Source: Campylobacterales bacterium
GTDB taxonomy: Bacteria; Campylobacterota; Campylobacteria; Campylobacterales; Sulfurospirillaceae
Assembly: GCA_024280575.1 (NCBI GenBank)
Contig: JAJRPV010000004.1
Span: 54,078 to 118,077, forward strand
Direction: 5' to 3'
DNA: 64,000 bases
Shown piece by piece: positions 55,835-63,979 of this stretch; position 1 is the first letter of the stretch, and each line of letters opens with the position of its first letter. Under the pieces are notes generated by a model. It ran no database searches, was not told the origin of the DNA, and saw only the letters and a program-made list of their open reading frames with translations. Both the position numbers and the translations under genes were made by a program.

Positions 55835-56791
55835 ATGAGCAAAGAAGAACTTCCTGAAGTTGGAGATAATCTAACTTTAGAAACAGACGAGTCTAGAAGA
55901 GATTTTTTAGACAAGTTTAGTAAAGGTATATTTGGTGGATTGATTGCAGGTGGCATTGTAAATGCTCTTGCTCCAGTCCATGCCAAGGCTAATATGGATG
56001 GTAGTAATTTAAATTTTTCTACACCATTTAAGCCTTTTGAATTACCACCAGAATTGACAGGTGAAGATGCAATCCTCAGAATGATGAGAGATTTGCAAAA
56101 AGCACTTAAAAAACCAATTGAGCAAAGACATTGGAATATGGTTATAGATTTAAGAAAATGTGTCGGTTGTGATGCATGTTCTGTCTCTTGTGTTGCGGAA
56201 AACAAGTTGCCACCAGGGGTAATCTATAGACCTGTAATTCAGCAAGAAATTGGAACTTATCCAAATGTTGGACATGTTACGCTTCCTCGCCCTTGTATGC
56301 AATGTGAAGAACCGCCTTGTGTACCTGTTTGCCCAGCTGAAGCTACTTGGAAAAGACCTGATGGAATCGTCATAGTTGATTATGATCAATGTATAGGTTG
56401 TAGATATTGTTTAACTGCCTGTCCTTATGATGCAAGAACATTTGATTTTGGTGAAGAGTATATAGATGGTGCAGCTGATGCTCCAAAAGTCTTTCTTGGA
56501 AAAGAAAAAGCTGGCAAATATGAAACTGATCCTTCGTATGAATATTCAAAAGAGTGGAAAAGAGAAGGAGAAAAATCTCCTATAGGCAATGCAAGAAAAT
56601 GTCATTTCTGTATTCCTAGGATAGAAAAAGGAATGCTTCCGGAGTGTGTTGTTACATGTATAGGTAGAGCCACATACTTTGGAGATGGAAGTGACCCTGA
56701 AAGTTTAGTTGCAGAGCTTATTGCTTTGCCAAATGCTTTTAGACTCAAAGAAGAAATAGGTACGCACCCTAGTGTGTATTATATTAAGTAG
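55835..56791 (+). CDS. ttrB: TtrB-like Fe-S electron transfer subunit
   Basis: Periplasm-exported subunit of 318 residues. Tat-type signal [10 protein letters not shown] (Arg21-Arg22) plus hydrophobic segment 31-48. Ferredoxin-type clusters: [11 protein letters not shown] (109-119), [14 protein letters not shown] (154-167), [12 protein letters not shown] (186-197) and a fourth set CHFC...CVVTC. This four-cluster layout carries electrons from the membrane quinol oxidase TtrC to the molybdenum subunit TtrA. Gene order B-C-A is that of Salmonella ttr. ATG follows AAAGGAG. Confidence 0.88.
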   Translation: MSKEELPEVGDNLTLETDESRRDFLDKFSKGIFGGLIAGGIVNALAPVHAKANMDGSNLNFSTPFKPFELPPELTGEDAILRMMRDLQKALKKPIEQRHWNMVIDLRKCVGCDACSVSCVAENKLPPGVIYRPVIQQEIGTYPNVGHVTLPRPCMQCEEPPCVPVCPAEATWKRPDGIVIVDYDQCIGCRYCLTACPYDARTFDFGEEYIDGAADAPKVFLGKEKAGKYETDPSYEYSKEWKREGEKSPIGNARKCHFCIPRIEKGMLPECVVTCIGRATYFGDGSDPESLVAELIALPNAFRLKEEIGTHPSVYYIK

Positions 56792-56800
56792 GAGGATGAG

Positions 56801-57970
56801 ATGACAAGAGAAAAAATGGGTAACATCCTTGTTTGGATTTTAATAATTGGATTTGGAGTCTGGGGCTTTCCTGGCATATTAGATAGATTTGCAAATGCTC
56901 ATGCACATACAGCTTATGGTTCGTATATCCCTTGGGGACTTTGGATTTCTGCATATATTTGGTTAATTGGATTATCGGCTGGAGCTTTGATGATTTCAGT
57001 TATGACTTATGTGTTTAATGTTGAAGCTGTCAAAAAAGTCGGTAAAATGGCATTTTTAGTAGCAATTGCAACTTTGGTTGGAGCTATGATAGCAGTTGGA
57101 CTTGACCTTGGTCATCCGCTAAGAGCTTTTAAATTGATATTTGATCCAAATCTTCACTCAATGATGGGTTGGATGGCAGTTTTATATACAGCTTATTTTG
57201 TAACTCTTTGTGTAGAGTTATATTTTGCTATAAAAAAGGAACAAGTATTTGGTGTAAAACAAAAAAGTGTTAAGAAAATTTTAACTGTTTTGGGTATATG
57301 GAGTATTCCTTTGGCGTTTGCATTTCACGGTGGCGTTGGTGGAGTTTTTGCTAATGTTGTAGCAAAACCATTTTGGCATGGACCAATGTTGCCAATTGTA
57401 TTTTTAGCTGGAGCATTTTTAAGTGGTGGAGCATTATTTGCGACTGTTGCTTATATCTGGAGACCAAGTCAAAATAAAGAAGAATTCTTGAAAATGATGA
57501 TTTTCTTAGGAAAAACTACCCTGGCTCTTTTAATTTTAGACGAAATATTAGAGCTTTCAGAAGTATATGTGGGAACTTTCTATTCTGCATACGGAGAAGG
57601 AAATCTTTGGCAACAAATTTTATTTGGTCAATACTGGTACACATTTTGGATAGTTCATATCTTAATCGGAGTTTTGATACCTTTATTATTGTTAACACTA
57701 AAGTCAAAATCACCTCGTGCAATTGCACTGGCAGGACTTTTAATAGCAGGTAGTTTTTTAGCAGTAAGATTAAATATTGTGATTCCAGGTATGTTGGATC
57801 CAGGTTTTGCAGGAATTGCCCAAGCTTGGGTACATAGCAAATTAACTTTCTCATACTTACCATCTATTGTAGAATGGCAGGTACTGTTTTTTATAGTGGC
57901 TATTGTAATGGCAGTATTTATGTTAGGTAAAACAATCTTACCAATATATCAAACAGCAGGAGACGAATAA
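56801..57970 (+). CDS. ttrC: TtrC/NrfD-type quinol-oxidising membrane subunit
   Basis: Integral membrane protein of 389 residues with about nine hydrophobic helices; YGSYIPWGLWISAYIWLIGLSAGALMISVMTYV is an NrfD/PsrC family hallmark and GLDLGHPLRA a second. Such subunits oxidise quinol and pass electrons to the Fe-S subunit. ttrA starts on the last base of its stop codon (TAATG). RBS AGGAGG. Confidence 0.9.
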   Translation: MTREKMGNILVWILIIGFGVWGFPGILDRFANAHAHTAYGSYIPWGLWISAYIWLIGLSAGALMISVMTYVFNVEAVKKVGKMAFLVAIATLVGAMIAVGLDLGHPLRAFKLIFDPNLHSMMGWMAVLYTAYFVTLCVELYFAIKKEQVFGVKQKSVKKILTVLGIWSIPLAFAFHGGVGGVFANVVAKPFWHGPMLPIVFLAGAFLSGGALFATVAYIWRPSQNKEEFLKMMIFLGKTTLALLILDEILELSEVYVGTFYSAYGEGNLWQQILFGQYWYTFWIVHILIGVLIPLLLLTLKSKSPRAIALAGLLIAGSFLAVRLNIVIPGMLDPGFAGIAQAWVHSKLTFSYLPSIVEWQVLFFIVAIVMAVFMLGKTILPIYQTAGDE

Positions 57971-60900
57971 TGAAAAATGAAATAATAAACAATAAAACAA
58001 TGGACAGAAGAGGTTTTCTAAAAACTTCAGCACTTTTGGGCGGAACTGCTGTTTGTGCAAATGCTGTTACGACTATAAATAGTAATGGAAGTGGCAGAGG
58101 GAAGATTGATTATCCTTTAAACGATGCCGAAAATATGATATATTCCGTATGTTTGCAGTGTCATACAGCTTGTCCGATTAAAGTTAAAATTGAAGATGGA
58201 GTTGCCGTTAAGATAGACGGTAATCCATACTCTATCCAAAATATGAATAGCCCAATTCCAACATCAACTGATATTCAAGTGGGTGCCAAGATAGATGCGG
58301 GTCTTTGTCCTAAAGGTCAAGCTGGTATTCAAACTATTTATGACCCTTATCGTGTGACAAAAGTTTTAAAAAGAGATGGAAAAAGAGGTGAAAATAAGTG
58401 GAAAGTCATACCTTTTGACCAAGCTGTCACAGAAGTCGTAGAAGGTGGAAAACTTTTTGCAAATGTCCCTGGCGAAGAAAATAGAATAGTCGAAGGTTTC
58501 CGTCAAGTTAGAGCATTAACTGATGCAAAAATCGCACATGCTATGGCTGGGGATGCTATGAATGTCGGGAAAGGCAAAATGAGTCTTGCTGATTTTAAAG
58601 CAAAACATGCTGCCCACCTAGACATGTTGATAGATCCAGACCAACCAGATCTTGGACCAAAAAATAATCAATTCTTGATGCTTGCAGGTAGAATGGAGCA
58701 CGGAAGAAAAGAGTTTGCTAAAAGATGGCAAAGAGGAGCTTATGGAAGCAACAACTTCATGGAGCATACTACTGTTTGTGAACAATCTCACCATATCGCA
58801 TATAAGCAAGTAACAAGTCAATATTTAGGTGATGGTAAATGGAAGCCTGCAGCTGAGCATTTAAAGCCAGATTTTAGAAATGCAAGATTTGTTATTTTCT
58901 TTGGAACAGGCTTTGTTGAAGCAAACTTTGGACCACCGATCATGGCAAACTTAATAACAAATGCTGTAACAAATGAAGGATGCAAAGTAGCTGTTGTGGA
59001 TCCTAGATTTTCAAAAAGTGCTGCTAAAGCATGGCAATGGGTTCCTGTCCGTCCCGGTGGTGATGCTGCATTGATTTATGGCATGATTAGATGGATGTTC
59101 GAAAATGATAAAATTAATAAAGAATTTTTGGTTAATGCAAATAAAGCAGCGGCTAAAAAGGCGAATGAAGAGAGTTGGACAAGTGCGAGTCATTTGGTTT
59201 CATATGATAAAGAGGGGCCAGCTAAAAAACTAAGAGCAAGCGATCTAGGTCTTGGTACCAGCGACCAGTTTGTAACAACTCAAGGCGGACAGCCGGTAGC
59301 TGTAAATACAAATGATAAACTAAACCCAGTTGTTGGAGATTTATTCTATTCAGGTGAGCTAAATGGCATCAAAGTAAAATCAGAATTAATGATGGTTAAA
59401 GAGTATGCTATGAGTAAGTCTATGGATGAATGGGCAAAAGAAGCCGGACTTAGCGTAAAAGAAATTGTTAAATTAGTTAGAGAGTATGTAAAATATGGCA
59501 GACAAGCTGGTGCTGAAATGTATAGAGGTCCAGTGCAACATACAAATGGTTACTTCAACGGTATGGCTGTAATTTATTTAAATATGTTGGTTGGAAATAT
59601 AGATTATAACGGCGGACTTATCAAAGGTGGCGGACATTATCATGAAGATGGGAGCAAAGGCGGGCCATTTAATATGAAAAAAGACAATTTTGCTGGAAAA
59701 ACTAAATCTTTCGGACATAAAATAACAAGAGAAGGCTCATATTATGAGAACAGCTCTTACTTCCAAAAGAATGGTTACCCTGCAAAAAGACCTTGGTTTC
59801 CTCATACAGGAAATGTTTATCAAGAAGCAATTCCATCTATGGATGATGCTTATCCATATGGAGTTGAAATTTTGATGACTATCATGGGTACACCATTATT
59901 GTCAAATCCGGCAGCCCAAATGTCAATGCAAACTATATTGGATTTCAAAAAAACTCCTTTATACATAGCAAATGATGTTGCTATCGGTGAAACTAGTATG
60001 TTTGCAGATTATATTTTCCCTGATGAAGCAATTTGGGAAAGATGGGGAACTCCTCATGTTCCGCCATCTGCAGTAACAAAAATGTCAAAATTTAGACAAC
60101 CAACTATCGAGCCTTTGACTGAAACAGTAACTGTTTTTGGTGAAAAACAACATATTGGTTATGAGTCAATGTTATTAGCATTTGCTGAAAAACTTGGACT
60201 TCCTGGATATGGAGATGATGGTTTTGGCAAAGGTATGCCTTTAAAAAGAATTGAAGATTGGTATTTAAAATTAGCTTCAAATATAGCAGCGGGTGATCAC
60301 AAAGGTGATGATTTACCCGAAGCTGATGCGAGAGAAATTGCTATATTTAAAAAAGCTAGAAGACATATGAGCTCAGCCACATTTGATTATAATAGATGGG
60401 AAAAAGCTTGTATAGATGCAAATGGCAAAAACTGGTTTAAAAAGACCATTTACTTACTAAACCGTGGAGCTAGAGGTGAAAATTATTCAAAATATGTAAA
60501 AAATGTAGAAAACAGCGATAAGATTTTACATAAATTTGGAAAAATGTTTAATTTTTACTGTGAAAAAGTAGCAAATACCAGACATAGTTATTCTGGTAAA
60601 AAATTTAGCGGAATTAGTGAGTATAATCATGCTATTGATTATGCTGGTAAAGAGGTGGTCGGAAGTAGTGCTTATCCACTAAGGTCAATAACTTATAAAC
60701 CAATTACAGGAGGGCAAGCTAGAACTCAAGCAGTTGATTATTGGCTACAAGCTATTATGCCAGAAAATACTATAGACTTAAATTCTCAAACAGCATTGGA
60801 GATGGGTTTTAAAGATGGTGATATGGCAAAAATTGTTTCAGCCGACAACCCTGAAGGAAATTGGGATTTAGGGCCATCTGGCAAAAAACCAATGATTGGA

Positions 60901-61152
60901 AAAATCAGAACTGTTGAGGGATTGAAGCCAGGAGTCATAAATGTTTCTTGGAGTTTTGGTCACTGGGCATACTGCGCTAGAGATATCACAGTTGATGGTA
61001 AGATAATAAAAGGTGAAAAAGCTAGAGAGAGTGGGCTTTGTTCCAATGCGGCTTTGACAGTCGATAGTGGATTGAAAAACTCAACTCTTGAAGATCTAAT
61101 CGGAGGCTCTGCAGTTTTCTATGATTCTTTCGTAGGACTTGTAAAAGCTTAA
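57970..61152 (+). CDS. ttrA: TtrA-like molybdopterin oxidoreductase catalytic subunit
   Basis: Periplasmic DMSO-reductase-family enzyme of 1060 residues, close to the 1020 of Salmonella TtrA and longer than ArrA/ArxA. Tat signal DRRGFLK (12-18); [4Fe-4S] ligands CLQCHTAC (Cys61, 64, 68) and Cys113 in GLCPKGQAG; a probable Mo-ligand cysteine in TTVCEQSHHIAYKQ (Cys270), then NQFLMLAGRMEHGRKEF and the C-terminal pterin domain (PENTIDLNSQTALEMGF). TtrA reduces tetrathionate to thiosulfate; family membership does not fix the substrate, as thiosulfate, other polythionates or arsenic oxyanions are used by relatives. No frame breaks. Confidence 0.85.
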   Translation: MKNEIINNKTMDRRGFLKTSALLGGTAVCANAVTTINSNGSGRGKIDYPLNDAENMIYSVCLQCHTACPIKVKIEDGVAVKIDGNPYSIQNMNSPIPTSTDIQVGAKIDAGLCPKGQAGIQTIYDPYRVTKVLKRDGKRGENKWKVIPFDQAVTEVVEGGKLFANVPGEENRIVEGFRQVRALTDAKIAHAMAGDAMNVGKGKMSLADFKAKHAAHLDMLIDPDQPDLGPKNNQFLMLAGRMEHGRKEFAKRWQRGAYGSNNFMEHTTVCEQSHHIAYKQVTSQYLGDGKWKPAAEHLKPDFRNARFVIFFGTGFVEANFGPPIMANLITNAVTNEGCKVAVVDPRFSKSAAKAWQWVPVRPGGDAALIYGMIRWMFENDKINKEFLVNANKAAAKKANEESWTSASHLVSYDKEGPAKKLRASDLGLGTSDQFVTTQGGQPVAVNTNDKLNPVVGDLFYSGELNGIKVKSELMMVKEYAMSKSMDEWAKEAGLSVKEIVKLVREYVKYGRQAGAEMYRGPVQHTNGYFNGMAVIYLNMLVGNIDYNGGLIKGGGHYHEDGSKGGPFNMKKDNFAGKTKSFGHKITREGSYYENSSYFQKNGYPAKRPWFPHTGNVYQEAIPSMDDAYPYGVEILMTIMGTPLLSNPAAQMSMQTILDFKKTPLYIANDVAIGETSMFADYIFPDEAIWERWGTPHVPPSAVTKMSKFRQPTIEPLTETVTVFGEKQHIGYESMLLAFAEKLGLPGYGDDGFGKGMPLKRIEDWYLKLASNIAAGDHKGDDLPEADAREIAIFKKARRHMSSATFDYNRWEKACIDANGKNWFKKTIYLLNRGARGENYSKYVKNVENSDKILHKFGKMFNFYCEKVANTRHSYSGKKFSGISEYNHAIDYAGKEVVGSSAYPLRSITYKPITGGQARTQAVDYWLQAIMPENTIDLNSQTALEMGFKDGDMAKIVSADNPEGNWDLGPSGKKPMIGKIRTVEGLKPGVINVSWSFGHWAYCARDITVDGKIIKGEKARESGLCSNAALTVDSGLKNSTLEDLIGGSAVFYDSFVGLVKA

Positions 61153-61160
61153 AATAATTT

Positions 61161-61196
61161 GTGCTTGTCAAGAATTCCTCCTTTCTTGGCAAGCAC
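61161..61196 (+). promoter_or_regulatory. Intercistronic hairpin between ttrA and small Cys-tail gene
   Basis: GTGCTTGTCAAGAA (61161-61174) pairs with TTCTTGGCAAGCAC (61183-61196), 14 bp with one G-U pair, loop TTCCTCCT. The CTCCTT at 61178-61183 complements the AAGGAG ribosome site at 61208-61213 of the next gene. It may stabilise upstream mRNA, partly terminate, or sequester the ribosome site. Confidence 0.7.
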
Positions 61197-61218
61197 TTAG
61201 CTATAAAAAGGAGACCTT

Positions 61219-61503
61219 ATGTCAAAACTTTTAAAATTTTTAATTATATTTTGTTTATTAATTTTTTCCACTTCTGCTTTTGCATATGATTACTCAAAAC
61301 TGCCAAAAATTGTAAAAACAAATGTTGAGAAATACTATGATGGTCAAGATATCAAAGTAATCTCAGTTAGAAAAATGGGTGCAAAATTTAGAATAATAAT
61401 CCAAACAGACTCAGGCAAAGATAAAGTAGTGGTGAATAAAAAAGGTAAAATACTAAATATAAGCGAATACCTAAAGGGCATGGAAGCAACGGGCGGTTGC
61501 TAA
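61219..61503 (+). CDS. Secreted PepSY-like protein with C-terminal Gly-Gly-Cys
   Basis: Protein of 94 residues: signal peptide ending FSTSAFA (1-22), then a single PepSY-like alpha-beta unit, with NVEKYYDGQDIKVISVRKMG, RIIIQTDSGKDKVVVNKKGKILNIS. The mature protein contains just one cysteine, the final residue, in ATGGC. C-terminal GGC tails recall the sulfur-carrying arm of SoxY (GGCGG), but the fold differs. RBS AAAAGGAG. It follows ttrA and is followed one base later by a paralogue. I propose a periplasmic thiol or sulfane-sulfur carrier; that is inference. Confidence 0.8.
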   Translation: MSKLLKFLIIFCLLIFSTSAFAYDYSKLPKIVKTNVEKYYDGQDIKVISVRKMGAKFRIIIQTDSGKDKVVVNKKGKILNISEYLKGMEATGGC

Positions 61504-61504
61504 A

Positions 61505-61780
61505 ATGATATTTAAAGTTGTAGTTTTATCTTGTGTCGTGTGTTTTACATGTCTTGTTGCAGCTGAGGCAAATATTGAAAAAATTAAAACAGCTATAAAG
61601 ATACATTTTAAGAGTGAAAATATAATTTTCTTATACATTAATGAAGTAAAAGACGGTAGTTATTTTGTAATAATAAGGAACAATAAGATACAAGATAGAG
61701 TTACAATCACAAAAGAAGGTAAGATTTTGACCATAGTAGATGATTTGAGTGTTATGGACGAAGTAGAAGAGGGGTGTTGA
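61505..61780 (+). CDS. Paralogous secreted PepSY-like protein with C-terminal Cys
   Basis: Protein of 91 residues resembling its upstream neighbour in length, signal peptide (MIFKVVVLSCVVCFTCLVAA) and strand pattern (DGSYFVIIRNNKIQDRVTITKEGKILTIVDDL). Mature sequence carries a single cysteine at the last position (EVEEGC). The two probably arose by duplication and may form a pair. The three cysteines in the signal peptide would be removed on export. Starts one base after the upstream stop. Confidence 0.78.
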   Translation: MIFKVVVLSCVVCFTCLVAAEANIEKIKTAIKIHFKSENIIFLYINEVKDGSYFVIIRNNKIQDRVTITKEGKILTIVDDLSVMDEVEEGC

Positions 61781-62047
61781 GTGAATTTATTTAAAAAAGT
61801 AGTTTTGATTTTAATGCTGATAAATATTGGACTTTTTGCCTCATACATAAGTGTTTGTCAAAAATGTCATGGAAAAAACTTTGAAAAACGAGCACTAGGA
61901 AAATCAAGAATAGTTAAAAATTTAAAGAAAGAAGAGATTAAAAAAAGATTGCTATTCTTTAAAACTTCAAATTCAATTATGAAAAGTTACGCATCTAACT
62001 TAAGTAAAAAACAAATCGAACAAATAGCCAATGTTTTCGGAAAGTAG
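61781..62047 (+). CDS. Small c-type cytochrome
   Basis: Periplasmic protein of 88 residues starting at GTG 61781, directly after the stop of the upstream gene. Signal MNLFKKVVLILMLINIGLFA, heme motif CQKCHG near 27-32, probable axial Met in SNSIMKSYASNLSKKQIEQIANVF, as in c553-type cytochromes (compare KGIMKSQVANLNKEQIKTLAEYI at 44683). Likely passes electrons to or from a periplasmic partner in the ttr cassette. Confidence 0.82.
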   Translation: MNLFKKVVLILMLINIGLFASYISVCQKCHGKNFEKRALGKSRIVKNLKKEEIKKRLLFFKTSNSIMKSYASNLSKKQIEQIANVFGK

Positions 62048-62129
62048 AAAAAGCATTTAAAAGACTACTGTAAACTTCATTTAAGCTATAATATTTTATT
62101 ATATTGTATTATAATAAAAAGGGATAATT

Positions 62130-62939
62130 ATGCCTAAGAAAATTTCAATAATATTGTTGGTTTTGACAGGTTTGATTGTGACTGTTTTAAATAGTAAAAA
62201 CCTAACCTCGCAAGACCTGTCAAAAGAAGCTATAAAAAAAGTAAAAGTTATTACCACCGCTGAGCTTGTCCAGTTACTAAAAGATAAACCAAATACACCC
62301 ATAATTGATGTAAGAAGTAGAGCTGATATATTGAGAGAGGGCGGGTATATCAAGGCTAACAAAGTTACACTGCTCCCGAGAGATAAGATGGAATTTTTGA
62401 TTTCAGATGCAGTGGATTTTAATGATACATTTGTAGTGCATTGCAATACTGGAAATATAAGTTTGCTTGCCTCTGAACAATTAAAAAGAATGGGTTATAA
62501 AAATCTCCTGTATTATAAAGAGAGTTTTCAAGGTTGGAAAACAGCCGGTTTACCTACAAGTTCGTTGGATAGATATCCTGAATCTATGTTGTATTTAAAG
62601 ATTCAAAAAGTTGCGGATGGAGTTTATATTTCCCTTGGCCAAACTTCACCCGGCACTTACGAAAATTCCGGACATAACAATAATTTAGGATTTATCATAG
62701 GAAATAATTCAGTTCTGGTGTGGAATGCAGGCGGAAATTATCTTTTGGCAAAAGCTCTACATGTAGAGATAAAAAAGGTAACAGACAAGCCGGTAAAATA
62801 TGTACTTTTGGAAAATTCACAATCCCATGCGATGCTTGGTTCTAACTATTGGAAAGAGCAAGGTGCGATTGTAGTATCACAAGAGATAGCAAAACAAAAT
62901 ATTGCGATTTTGTACCGTCAAATGGAATTTGAAGAATAA
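62130..62939 (+). CDS. Rhodanese domain fused to partial metallo-beta-lactamase fold
   Basis: Protein of 269 residues with an N-terminal membrane anchor or signal (about 5-22). Residues 40-145 are a rhodanese domain with active-site loop HCNTGNISLLA (Cys105) and IDVRSRADILREGGYI. Residues 155-269 resemble the first half of a metallo-beta-lactamase fold (GVYISLGQTSPGTYENSGHNNNLGFIIGNNSVLVWNAGG), but the usual HxHxDH metal motif is replaced by ENSQSHAMLG and the C-terminal half is missing. Sulfur transfer by the rhodanese is plausible; the lactamase half is probably structural. The frame has no continuation past TAA. A CTACATGTAG copy at 62757-62766 codes Leu-His-Val. Confidence 0.78.
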   Translation: MPKKISIILLVLTGLIVTVLNSKNLTSQDLSKEAIKKVKVITTAELVQLLKDKPNTPIIDVRSRADILREGGYIKANKVTLLPRDKMEFLISDAVDFNDTFVVHCNTGNISLLASEQLKRMGYKNLLYYKESFQGWKTAGLPTSSLDRYPESMLYLKIQKVADGVYISLGQTSPGTYENSGHNNNLGFIIGNNSVLVWNAGGNYLLAKALHVEIKKVTDKPVKYVLLENSQSHAMLGSNYWKEQGAIVVSQEIAKQNIAILYRQMEFEE

Positions 62940-62954
62940 AATTAAGGAAGTAGT

Positions 62955-63734
62955 ATGAAAAAAAATTTATTTATAGGGTTAATTTTAGCGTTGATGTCTG
63001 TAAGTCTGTTTGGTGCCAAAATATCACAAAAACAGTGTGAGGCTAAGAGTGATAAAGGATTTATATTTGCAGGCGGAGAATGCATACAATATGTAGAATA
63101 CAAAGGTGAAAAAAAAGGATTTTTAAACATCATAGTGCATGGAACTTGGAAAGAGGGGACGAATATATTAGCTAGGTACAAGACATTCGCTGAAACCTTA
63201 AATATAAATACAGACATCACAACCATAGCCGTTGCACTTCCGGGATATAGCGGATCTTCAACAAATAACTTTCCCGCACTTTCTCATAAAGGAATTAAAA
63301 ATTTATCTTCAAATAAAAAATATATAGAATTTCTAGGCAAGTTAATAGAAAAATTAAACACCAAATATAAAGCTAAAGTGGTAACTTACATAGGTCACTC
63401 AGCAGGTGCTGCCATGGGCGCAACACTAACGGGACTAAGACCAAATTTAATAAACAATATAGCACTCGCAGGAGGTAGATACAAAAAGGGCAAGAAAGGC
63501 ACAGTTCATATAATGGATTTTATGGATAAATTAAATAAAAAAACAAAATATATACTGATTTATGGAACAAAAGACAGGATATCAAAACCAAAAGTTACAA
63601 AAGATTTTTATAAAATAGCAAAAAAACAGGGACTACATGTAGAGTTAGTAAAAGTAAAAGGCGCGAAACATCTTGACTTAGACATGAGTGATCCTTCTGT
63701 TGATGCTATCACGGAAATGCTAGATAATCAATAA
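62955..63734 (+). CDS. Secreted alpha/beta hydrolase
   Basis: Protein of 259 residues with signal peptide MKKNLFIGLILALMSVSLFGA. Hydrolase features: HGTW (oxyanion hole region), YIGHSAGAAMG (nucleophile elbow, Ser), YGTKDRIS (acid) and KGAKHLDLDM (His). Two mature cysteines in the N-terminal part (KQCEAK, GECIQY). Starts 15 bases after the rhodanese stop. Substrate unknown; perhaps an ester or thioester. Last gene of the plus-strand run, ended by a 12-bp hairpin. Confidence 0.83.
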   Translation: MKKNLFIGLILALMSVSLFGAKISQKQCEAKSDKGFIFAGGECIQYVEYKGEKKGFLNIIVHGTWKEGTNILARYKTFAETLNINTDITTIAVALPGYSGSSTNNFPALSHKGIKNLSSNKKYIEFLGKLIEKLNTKYKAKVVTYIGHSAGAAMGATLTGLRPNLINNIALAGGRYKKGKKGTVHIMDFMDKLNKKTKYILIYGTKDRISKPKVTKDFYKIAKKQGLHVELVKVKGAKHLDLDMSDPSVDAITEMLDNQ

Positions 63735-63763
63735 AAGCTTTAAGTCTATATCTGTTGTATCAT

Positions 63764-63795
63764 ATTATGAGACCATTGTGTAGTGGTCTCATAAT
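63764..63795 (+). terminator. Hairpin after alpha/beta hydrolase gene
   Basis: ATTATGAGACCA (63764-63775) and TGGTCTCATAAT (63784-63795) pair perfectly over 12 bp around an 8-base loop. A second hairpin, AGGCAGG/CCTGCCT at 63812-63841, follows and is near the end of the opposing small gene. Confidence 0.7.
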
Positions 63796-63848
63796 TCTAA
63801 TATTTCAGAGTAGGCAGGGGAGATAAGTTCCTTGCCTGCCTGTATGTT

Positions 63849-63971
63849 TTATTTGTCTATATTTTCGTGAAGATGGCTTACATTTAAAGCAATAAATTTA
63901 TATGAAATAAATACTAATATAGGCCATGATAAAAGCCAGATAATTCCAGCTGTGTAGCTAATCTCTTCCAT
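63849..63971 (-). CDS. Small single-helix membrane protein, 40 residues
   Basis: Hand-read open frame on the minus strand: ATG 63971 preceded by AGGAG, ending TAA at 63849. The product MEEISYTAGIIWLLSWPIL... has one membrane helix (about residues 9-29) and a short polar tail ending HENIDK. Size and ribosome site suggest a small accessory subunit, translated with the gene beyond the window edge, seven bases upstream. I cannot assign a family. Confidence 0.6.
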   Translation of the reverse strand: MEEISYTAGIIWLLSWPILVFISYKFIALNVSHLHENIDK

Positions 63972-63979
63972 TTTTTCTC

